Of a stretch of DNA of 64,000 bases, positions 1-5,909 are shown piece by piece. Origin of the DNA: Synechococcus sp. MVIR-18-1 (lineage in GTDB: Bacteria > Cyanobacteriota > Cyanobacteriia > PCC-6307 > Cyanobiaceae); assembly GCF_014279835.1 (NCBI RefSeq), contig NZ_CP047942.1:2046001-2110000 (forward strand). Direction: 5' to 3'. The translations under genes were made by a program, and so were the position numbers. The notes below the pieces were generated by a model that saw nothing but the letters and a program-made list of their open reading frames with translations, did no database searches and was not told where the DNA came from. Within the stretch, counting starts at the first letter, position 1. The number at the start of each line of letters is the position of its first letter.

Positions 1-37
1 TCCTGCATCTATCGAAACGATGAGGGGGGCATGAACA

Positions 38-619
38 ATGCTTTCCTCAGGAAAACAAACCCCCTGTCCAAGTTGCGGCAGGACAAAAGATGGCGATTGC
101 AGATTCAACGACGAAGTAATCCTTTGCCATTCAGGTGAAAGCGGCGGGCCGAACCCAGCCCTCAGGATTGGAGAGGTCGTCAACATCGAAGGGCGTTCAT
201 GGGCACTGGTTAAAACCGGTGCAGGGCACTCCGGTTCAGCACATGTCTTCAAGCCTCACCAACCCAAAAGACAAAAGCCCCAAAAAGCGACACGAACAGG
301 ACGACAGCAAGAGCAACAAGCGAAAGCTGAAGTGGCTTCAATTGCCATAGAACGCTTCTTTGATGAGTTCGACCTGGCCTGGAATGTCATGGATTTTCAT
401 TCCCTTAGCCCTCAAGAACTCAAAGAAGGCATCGATGCAATTGAAACAGCGCATCAAACAGGACAAGAACTCTCAGATTTGATCCAGTCGATCTGGAGTG
501 AGAACCATGATCTTCGGAGTCGCCACAGAGACCGGTTCAACGCTTGTATCCGCAACCTGGGTTATCAAGTCGACGACCTGCGCCACTTTCGCAATCACTA
601 CCTCGGGGAGATCATCTGA
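38..619 (+). CDS. Small zinc-ribbon protein of a mobile element, primase-type N-terminus
   Basis: The N-terminus carries a CPSCG knuckle at about residues 10-14, followed by a Cys in DGDCRFND and a LCHSG motif. This spacing is typical of the zinc-binding domain at the front of phage and plasmid primases. No TOPRIM or catalytic primase domain follows; the remainder is a basic, Gln/Lys-rich linker and a helical C-terminus. Its TGA stop overlaps the ATG of the VirE-type gene (ATGA-type coupling), so the two are probably co-translated and the zinc protein may act as a primase accessory. A short open frame ends with TGA at 32-34, suggesting another gene of the same operon lies to the left. A purine-rich GAGGGGGG stretch precedes the start. 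The exact function is inferred. Confidence 0.7.
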   Translation: MLSSGKQTPCPSCGRTKDGDCRFNDEVILCHSGESGGPNPALRIGEVVNIEGRSWALVKTGAGHSGSAHVFKPHQPKRQKPQKATRTGRQQEQQAKAEVASIAIERFFDEFDLAWNVMDFHSLSPQELKEGIDAIETAHQTGQELSDLIQSIWSENHDLRSRHRDRFNACIRNLGYQVDDLRHFRNHYLGEII

Positions 620-1992
620 TGTCCGTCGAAAAATTTGATGCAAACCGTCTAACCAAAGAAGAGCGCCTTGCAGTTCTGAATGGCAGCAAATCACTTGTCG
701 ATCTCGGAGCTATCGAACGACCCCATAAAGGTTTACCTGTACTACTTACAGACCTCTCACCACCTGATAACCCGAGAAACAAAAATGGAGAAGAAAAAAA
801 CCATACAGCAGGAAGTTGGGCGAATTTCGTTGCTGATCGACTCGGAAAGAAGCTCCGCTTCAACGACCTCACAGGACTAATGGAATACGAAGGAACCTCA
901 CTTCCAGTAGATGAAACGAGCCTCCTATATGTCCGAGCCCAACAGGATGGACACAAGGTTCAAGAGAAGCAATGCAACGATGCGCTGCTCACTAATGCAT
1001 ATCACAATCGATTTGATCCCATCCGCGATTACCTAGAACACCTTGAACGGGACGAAACTATACAGCCCGCCTGCCTCAAAAGCCTAAGCAGCTCCTATCT
1101 AGGTACAGATGATCCGCTCTATGACGACATACTCCGCGTGGCACTTCTTGGTGCTGTTCACCGACGACTAGACCCTGGCTGTCAGTACGACGTAGTTGCT
1201 GTCCTCAAAGGGGATCAAGGAATCCGTAAATCAACCTTCTGGAAAGTTTTGGCCTCTCCAAAGTGGTATTGCTCCAGTGTCCCTGACTCCGACAAAGACC
1301 TGCTATTGAACGTTCACTCAACCTGGATCTTCGAGCTAGCGGAGCTTGAGAACGTGACAACCAAACGTGAAGTCGGGCAGCTCAAAAACCTAATCACTAC
1401 CTCAAGCGATCACATCCGTATTCCCTACGGGAAGGCAACCGAAGAAAAAGAACGCAACAGCATCTTTGTTTCCTCGGTCAATGGCGATGCCTTCCTTCGG
1501 GATGAAACAGGGCACCGTCGATTCCTAGTCATCGAATGCCCTCAAAGTTTTAAAGACGGTGAATCAATTGATATTGAAGCTGTGGTTCGAGACCGTAACC
1601 AGATCTGGAAGGCTGCCTTGCTCGCATACCGCCAAGGGGATCTACCCATGCTCAATACAGAACAACAATTGGAATCCAACCGACGCTGCGGAGATTATGA
1701 AATCAGCTCCCCATTCGAAGGGCTAATTGAACGCTGGCTGTCTTTGCCCAGCTCACCAACTCGTTTCACCAGTGATGAAGCTCTCATCCAGTCAGGCTGC
1801 AGAACCGAAGGAAATATCAAGCGTGCTGACCAGCAGGAAGTGACCAATGTCCTGACCAAACTCGGTTGGTCAAAACCTATAAACAAGGAAACCATCAACG
1901 GATTCAGAGGCCGCTTCTGGCAAAAAACGACCAACCCAACCCACAAGAATGACATTGGTCAGGGGGTTGGTCAGCAGGTTGGTCATCTATAA
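619..1992 (+). CDS. VirE-family (virulence-associated E) primase/helicase-type P-loop ATPase
   Basis: The protein of 457 aa matches the pattern of the VirE family found in phages, satellites and plasmids. A P-loop-like GDQGIRKST lies at residues 198-206, an acidic Walker B-like segment TWIFELAEL follows at about 235-243, and then come the family-typical IPYGKATEE and LRDETGHRRF segments. Such proteins act as replicative helicase/primase partners of small replicons. The usual Gly before the P-loop Lys is Arg here (R203), which is noteworthy. The start at 619 is chosen because it overlaps the preceding stop; an upstream in-frame start at 544 would lie deep inside the preceding gene. Its 3' end encodes a Gly-Gln-Val repeat created by the TTGGTCA heptamers. 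This is the key replication gene of the element. Confidence 0.85.
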   Translation: MSVEKFDANRLTKEERLAVLNGSKSLVDLGAIERPHKGLPVLLTDLSPPDNPRNKNGEEKNHTAGSWANFVADRLGKKLRFNDLTGLMEYEGTSLPVDETSLLYVRAQQDGHKVQEKQCNDALLTNAYHNRFDPIRDYLEHLERDETIQPACLKSLSSSYLGTDDPLYDDILRVALLGAVHRRLDPGCQYDVVAVLKGDQGIRKSTFWKVLASPKWYCSSVPDSDKDLLLNVHSTWIFELAELENVTTKREVGQLKNLITTSSDHIRIPYGKATEEKERNSIFVSSVNGDAFLRDETGHRRFLVIECPQSFKDGESIDIEAVVRDRNQIWKAALLAYRQGDLPMLNTEQQLESNRRCGDYEISSPFEGLIERWLSLPSSPTRFTSDEALIQSGCRTEGNIKRADQQEVTNVLTKLGWSKPINKETINGFRGRFWQKTTNPTHKNDIGQGVGQQVGHL

Positions 1993-2136
1993 AACAAGCT
2001 CGTGAATGGCATCTCACTATTAGTGACCAAACTGACCAAACAATTTCAAGAGAAATAGATAGAGCATCAAAAGAAGAGGATTGACCGGATACGCAAAAGT
2101 TTCAGAAAGAGATTGGTCGGCTGGTCACTTTGGTCA
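1841..2136. repeat. Cluster of nine TTGGTCA/TGACCAA heptamers (candidate iteron origin or operator)
   Basis: Perfect TTGGTCA occurs at 1866, 1955, 1967, 1979 and 2130, and its complement TGACCAA at 1841, 1853, 2024 and 2033. One-mismatch copies lie at 1827, 1928, 2113 and 2121. The copies at 1955, 1967 and 1979 are exactly 12 bp apart. Those at 1853 and 1866 form an inverted pair with a 6-bp gap. Two groups flank an A-rich stretch (2040-2112). Nine perfect copies in about 300 bp is far above chance (roughly 0.04 expected on both strands). The position just 3' of a VirE-type replication ATPase suggests an iteron origin; operator sites for the next gene are the alternative. Confidence 0.75.
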
Positions 2137-2153
2137 CCCGCCATAATGTATGC

Positions 2154-2477
2154 ATGGCTAAATGCACCAAAAAAGAGAAGTTAAGGCGTGTCGAAGAGCT
2201 AGCTGACTTACTTGTCAAAGGGCTATCTCAACGTCAGCTGATCAACCATGTGCGGGACGATTGGGGGCTCTCAGGAGATCAAGCCACGAGATACATCCGT
2301 GAAGCACGAGACCTCGTCAAATCAGACCTAGATGACGTTGACCGCGCTGATCTACTTGCAGCAAAGATTCAGATGCTCGAACAAATCGCATCTGATGCAG
2401 TCGCAGCAGGACGGGAGAACAACGCAATTGGAGCAATCAGGTTGCTTGACGAGCTTGTTGGCCTGGGACGCGGGTAG
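2154..2477 (+). CDS. Small helical DNA-binding protein, terminase-small-subunit-like
   Basis: The protein of 107 aa has an N-terminal helix-turn-helix-like pattern: a GLSQRQLINHV segment, then WGLSGDQATRYIREAR, and a helical C-terminus. This layout (leader helix, 'W-G-hydrophobic-S' turn, recognition helix ending in YIxxAR) resembles one type of phage terminase small subunit. I infer a DNA-binding role; TerS is a likely but unproved assignment. An ATG at 2130 is also in frame, but it overlaps the last TTGGTCA repeat; the ATG at 2154 starts MAKCTKKEK and fits a basic N-terminus. It lies directly downstream of the repeat cluster, which could be its operator. No large terminase subunit is present in the window. 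Confidence 0.6.
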   Translation: MAKCTKKEKLRRVEELADLLVKGLSQRQLINHVRDDWGLSGDQATRYIREARDLVKSDLDDVDRADLLAAKIQMLEQIASDAVAAGRENNAIGAIRLLDELVGLGRG

Positions 2478-2647
2478 TTGCACAGCAACAACGCATAGAG
2501 AAGGCGACTCTCTCCGCACTCACAAGTCAGAGCAGCAATTCAGACGAGGGCATGGCGATCCCCCCTCGAATGCTGCTGATCGAAGTCAAATTCTCAATAA
2601 GCGGGCATCTGGATACCTCCATTGAGGAGATAGGAGCAAGAGGCTCG

Positions 2648-2697
2648 TTTGTCACGCAGAGGCAGGAGAAAGTCCTGTTGTCACGAATTTGTCACGC
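2648..2697. repeat. Triple TTGTCACG direct repeat between the element and ssrA
   Basis: TTTGTCACGC occurs at 2648-2657 and again at 2688-2697, with a shorter TTGTCACG at 2678-2685 between them. The rest of 2478-2711 shows no convincing gene. The repeats sit between the accessory element and the tmRNA terminator, where integrase arm or core sites would be expected. That role is inferred only. Confidence 0.45.
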
Positions 2698-2711
2698 GGA
2701 CCCTAAACAAC

Positions 2712-2736
2712 AAAAAAGCGGACCCTTGAGATCCGC
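2712..2736 (-). terminator. Intrinsic terminator of ssrA
   Basis: On the minus strand GCGGATC, a short loop and GGTCCGC form a stem followed at once by six T residues, just downstream of the tmRNA body. Confidence 0.8.
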
Positions 2737-3030
2737 TGTCCTGGAATGGTTTAAGGGGGCATTCCACCCCCACGAGTCACTTGGGTGATAAGGCTGACTT
2801 CACCCCATCTCCCTTAATAGGGTCAGGCAGCAACAGGGGCTGTCTGACGGGAGAAACGTACGATGTTGTTCGCAGTTACGGAATTTGCTCTTACCGAGCA
2901 GGCTTCAGTCACCCTCCTTATGCCCCGTCGAAACCATTGCAGCCCCGAAGGGAGAATGGAGCTGAGCGGAATCGAACCGCTGTCCGAAACACCGGTGTGG
3001 ACCACCTAGTCCGTTCAAGAACGGACCTAA
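2737..3030 (-). ncRNA. ssrA: Circularly permuted two-piece tmRNA
   Basis: Read on the minus strand, the acceptor piece comes first. It has a T-arm (GCGGTTCGATTCCGC) and ends in AGCTCCA at 2957, so CCA is encoded. Only 10 nt (2947-2956) separate it from the 5' end of the coding piece, GGGGCTGC at 2946-2939, whose GGGGCT pairs with AGCTCC to rebuild the acceptor stem. This reversed order is the known permuted ssrA layout of the marine Synechococcus/Prochlorococcus lineage, in which the intervening piece is removed to give two RNAs. The resume reading frame lies at 2873-2823. A hairpin at 3009-3026 marks the outer part of the acceptor piece; the exact 5' boundary is uncertain. tmRNA rescues stalled ribosomes by trans-translation. 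Confidence 0.93.
2823..2873 (-). other. tmRNA proteolysis-tag reading frame
   Basis: From the resume codon GCG at 2873 the frame encodes ANNIVRFSRQTAPVAA followed by TGA. The hydrophobic AA end is the usual degradation signal, and the tag matches the cyanobacterial type. Confidence 0.92.
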
Positions 3031-3402
3031 TCATTCTGGCATCAAGACCGACAGACGTCGCCTCCTGAAGAGAAAAAACACCAGTGCTCCTGCGACGCAG
3101 CAAGTAAGCAGGGTAATTATTCAGAAAAACAAAATATTGATACCAACCAAAAGCCAGATTTCAGATACCCACTCCATGCAGTTTTCTTGATATTAAAGAA
3201 GGTAAAACAGTCAAGAAACCATCAACAAGATCATTATTTTGATAGATACATTTAATAAATCAAACAGTAACTTCTCTGCAATTTCGCCACCGCTTTTATC
3301 AAGGCGAGTGCATGTACCGGAGGCTCTCTGGGCTTACAACCAAGACAAGAGACTTAGGCTCAGATACTGTGTCAATCAGTAGGTATAAGTCGAGACGTAG
3401 TA
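3031..3402. other. AT-rich intergenic region without a recognisable gene
   Basis: This stretch is clearly more AT-rich than its surroundings and shows no long open frame. It must hold the ssrA promoter (minus strand) and that of the methyltransferase gene (plus strand). An 8-bp inverted repeat, TTTCTTGA at 3183-3190 and TCAAGAAA at 3211-3218, is the only clear structure I found. Confidence 0.5.
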
Positions 3403-4557
3403 GTGAACAAAAAGCAAGCAAAATCTGAGCGCATTAAAGGCGTCTCCGTACTACCTCAAGGCTTAGAGGAAGCTGGAGTCACTGAGCTTCTTGGCTTAGG
3501 AGCGAAAGCAGTGAAACCGCTGCGTAGGGCCGTCTCATTCGAGGCCGATATGGCTTGTTTGTATCGACTTCATTTGCAATGCCGTCTTCCTTTTCGATTG
3601 CTCCGGGAAGTAGCTCGTTTTCCATGCGATGGCCGCGAATCGCTGTATTCAGGGATTCAGGAAGGACTGAACTGGGAACGCTGGCTGCATCCCTCAATGA
3701 GTTTCCGAGTGGACGTCACCGGAACGGCTCCCGGCCTCAATCACAGCCACTACTCCGCACTTCAGGTCAAAAACGCGATCGTTGATCGACAACGCGACAT
3801 CTGGGGGCAAAGGTCCTCGATCGATCTGGAAGAACCCGATGTTTGCCTGCATGTGCATCTCGATCGAGAGGGTGGGGTGCTGAGTCTCGATGGATCGGGC
3901 GGCAGTCTCCACCGCCGCGGCTATCGCGCAGAAATGGGGGATGCTCCACTAAAAGAGAATCTCGCTGCTGGTTTGATCCGCCTAAGCGGATGGACAGGAA
4001 CCACTCCACTCGTGGATCCCCTCTGTGGTTCAGGGACCCTGCTGATCGAAGCGGCATCAATGGCTGCGGGGCATGCCCCTGGGCTGAACCGCAGCTTTGC
4101 CCTTGAAGGCTGGGCTGATTTTGATGACGACCTCTGGAGAGAGGAAAAAGAACGCGCACGCACGCGCCAAGAGCAAGGTCAATTCCAGCCCATGATCATT
4201 GGCTGCGAGCAGGATCCATCGATCGCCAAACAGGCTCGCAACAACGCAGAGGCCGCTGGCCTTTCCCACTTGATCTCCATCCAAACGGGAGATTTCAGAG
4301 ATCTCCAACTTCCAGAAGGACCGGGAACGATTGTTTGCAATCCTCCCTATGGCTTACGCATCGGAGCCGATCAGGATCTCGAGGCGCTCTACGGAGATCT
4401 CGGAGCAATGGTGAAAACCCAAGCCTCAGGATGGGATTTCTGGCTGCTCAGCGGAAATGCCGGCGTCACGGGAGCCCTCCGGATGAGAGCATCGCGACGC
4501 ATCCCCATCAACAACGGTGGACTCGATTGCCGTTGGCTCCATTACCAAGTGCGTTAG
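3403..4557 (+). CDS. THUMP-type RNA (guanine-N2) methyltransferase, RlmL/YpsC-like
   Basis: The protein has a THUMP-type RNA-binding N-terminal half and a class I SAM-dependent methyltransferase C-terminal half. The latter shows the SAM-binding segment VDPLCGSGTLLIEAA, an acidic GCEQDPS motif and the catalytic NPPYG motif, which is diagnostic of N-methylation of a base. Homologues methylate a guanine of 23S rRNA. At 384 aa it corresponds to the N-terminal half of the E. coli RlmKL fusion. GTG is the start; other starts further in are possible because the first dozen residues are basic and poorly conserved in type. It is preceded by a long AT-rich gap and followed by convergent genes. Confidence 0.85.
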   Translation: MNKKQAKSERIKGVSVLPQGLEEAGVTELLGLGAKAVKPLRRAVSFEADMACLYRLHLQCRLPFRLLREVARFPCDGRESLYSGIQEGLNWERWLHPSMSFRVDVTGTAPGLNHSHYSALQVKNAIVDRQRDIWGQRSSIDLEEPDVCLHVHLDREGGVLSLDGSGGSLHRRGYRAEMGDAPLKENLAAGLIRLSGWTGTTPLVDPLCGSGTLLIEAASMAAGHAPGLNRSFALEGWADFDDDLWREEKERARTRQEQGQFQPMIIGCEQDPSIAKQARNNAEAAGLSHLISIQTGDFRDLQLPEGPGTIVCNPPYGLRIGADQDLEALYGDLGAMVKTQASGWDFWLLSGNAGVTGALRMRASRRIPINNGGLDCRWLHYQVR

Positions 4558-4567
4558 CCGAGACCGA

Positions 4568-4966
4568 TCAACGACCCATTACGGCACGGGTGGTTTTGGA
4601 CAAACCTTCAAGGGTCTGGGGCAAATAGGGGCCCTTCGCCAGCTGTCCTCCAATCCGCAAGCTCGCTCCAGCAACCACCACATTCAAAACAGCAAGGGTG
4701 AGCAACGACTGCAGCAACGTCCAACTGAAAGCGGTCAACGACCAAACAACAAAAGCCGTTTCAGCAGCCACAAGAGCCAGCAGCATCAAGGTTCCGCCCA
4801 TGGCCAAAAACACACCGCCGCCAATCAGGCGACGCTTCTCGCGACTAACTTCTTGCAGAGCAATACGCACATGCAGGTCCATCACCGAACCGGCTAGCGC
4901 TGTCACTCGAGCCGCAGCGCCGAGGCCCCTTGGGCGGCTCTCTTGAGATCCTGGAAGTTCACTCAT
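4568..4966 (-). CDS. Phage-holin-superfamily membrane protein (YqjE-like)
   Basis: The protein of 132 aa has two hydrophobic segments, around residues 48-76 and 82-105, separated by a short turn. This is the pattern of the phage_holin_3_6/YqjE family of small inner-membrane proteins. Its ATG overlaps the stop of the upstream DUF883-like gene. The pairing mirrors the yqjD-yqjE arrangement of enterobacteria, where the products are stress-related membrane proteins. Despite the family name, nothing else of a prophage lies around it, so a housekeeping or stress role is more likely than lysis. Confidence 0.8.
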   Translation of the reverse strand: MSELPGSQESRPRGLGAAARVTALAGSVMDLHVRIALQEVSREKRRLIGGGVFLAMGGTLMLLALVAAETAFVVWSLTAFSWTLLQSLLTLAVLNVVVAGASLRIGGQLAKGPYLPQTLEGLSKTTRAVMGR

Positions 4967-5391
4967 CAGGAACGACGACCTCCCATAAGCAGGGCACCGA
5001 CAAGTACGCCGACCCCAGCAGCGATGGCCAACGACAACAGCGGCCGCTTCCGCACGGGACGCTCAATCTTGGGTCGCAAGGTGGAATTGAGATCATCAAG
5101 CAGCTGCTCGAGTTGCTCTTCAAGGGGTTCGAGGGTGTCGGCAAAACTGCGCACGCTCTCACCGGGATGATGCATCAGATCTTCCAGCTGTTGCTGCACG
5201 GTTTGCACCGCACGATCGCCTTGGGAGGCAATCAAGTGCACAACCTCATCAAAGCTGCCCCGGGTGGCCTCTAAGGCTTGATGCGTCACCTCGGGCCAAC
5301 GACGCTGGATTTCAGGAACGAGAGTCTCAAAATGATCCCGAAACCGTTGCGCAAAATCCTTGTCTTCTTCTTGGGATGGAGCTGAGTCCAT
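4966..5391 (-). CDS. DUF883/ElaB-YqjD-like membrane-anchored coiled-coil protein
   Basis: The 141-aa protein has a long amphipathic, Glu/Gln-rich helical body and a single C-terminal membrane helix (about residues 115-135, rich in Leu/Ala/Gly) followed by Arg residues. This is the shape of ElaB/YqjD-type proteins, which can tether ribosomes or other partners to the membrane in stationary phase. An upstream in-frame start at 5457 would overlap the divergent gene, so the ATG at 5391 is preferred. It forms a two-gene unit with the holin-family gene. The specific role is inferred from family shape. Confidence 0.65.
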   Translation of the reverse strand: MDSAPSQEEDKDFAQRFRDHFETLVPEIQRRWPEVTHQALEATRGSFDEVVHLIASQGDRAVQTVQQQLEDLMHHPGESVRSFADTLEPLEEQLEQLLDDLNSTLRPKIERPVRKRPLLSLAIAAGVGVLVGALLMGGRRS

Positions 5392-5436
5392 GGGTAGGGG
5401 TAACGCCTTCCTCAGCCTAGAGATGGTGTCTAGAAG

Positions 5437-5859
5437 ATGACACCCATAACTAAGCAACTGTCTCGATATCTATTCCTGGAACACACGAATGCTCCAGATG
5501 ATCCGGCATGCCGGCATGTGGATTTACTCCTGGAAGATGGCGAAAGCTGCCGCACCTGGCGTCTGAGCAGTGTTCCCCTTCCAAACGGCCCCAGCCTCCA
5601 GGCCATCCCCTTACCAAGGCACCGGCTGATCTGGCTTGAACGAACCTCAGCGGCTGTCTCTGGAGGACGCGGCTGGGGACGTCGCATTGTGGGAGGCGCT
5701 TTTCAAGGGGTCTTGCCCGATGACCCAAACGAGCTGATCAAGGTTGATCTACGCGGCACTGCCGCCCTCCACTTCCCCGACCCATTAACCCTCGAACTGG
5801 CCGATGGAAGATGCCGGCTGCACGCATCGGCTCATAACGCTCCAGCACAAAGCACTTGA
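5437..5859 (+). CDS. Conserved cyanobacterial hypothetical protein, 140 aa
   Basis: I do not recognise a named family. The protein starts MTPITKQLSRYLFLEH and includes a repeated hydrophobic/charged beta-like pattern and a GGRGWGRRIVGG segment. It looks soluble and probably forms a small beta-rich domain. It is divergent from the DUF883-like gene (the starts are about 45 bp apart) and lies about 50 bp upstream of smc on the same strand, so it may share a transcript with smc. Its codon usage matches its neighbours. Confidence 0.65.
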   Translation: MTPITKQLSRYLFLEHTNAPDDPACRHVDLLLEDGESCRTWRLSSVPLPNGPSLQAIPLPRHRLIWLERTSAAVSGGRGWGRRIVGGAFQGVLPDDPNELIKVDLRGTAALHFPDPLTLELADGRCRLHASAHNAPAQST

Positions 5860-5909
5860 GCTTTTCAGAGGCTTCGCTAGTTTTGAGTCGCTGACAGCTG
5901 TATCACCTG

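Noticed and set aside
1955-1985. 12-bp period repeat as a CRISPR array
   Set aside because: Repeats are only 7 bp with 5-bp spacers and lie within a coding frame; no cas genes are present.
2332-2788. Two open frames between the terS-like gene and ssrA
   Set aside because: They overlap each other and known features, have no codon bias or recognisable motifs, and one runs into the tmRNA terminator.
2821-2860. SRP-RNA-like GGTCAGG motif
   Set aside because: The motif is the complement of the tmRNA tag stop and the following bases; no SRP RNA fold was found.
4568-4966. Phage holin-family gene as a sign of prophage
   Set aside because: It pairs with a DUF883/YqjD-like gene, and no other phage gene lies nearby; the family also contains chromosomal membrane proteins.
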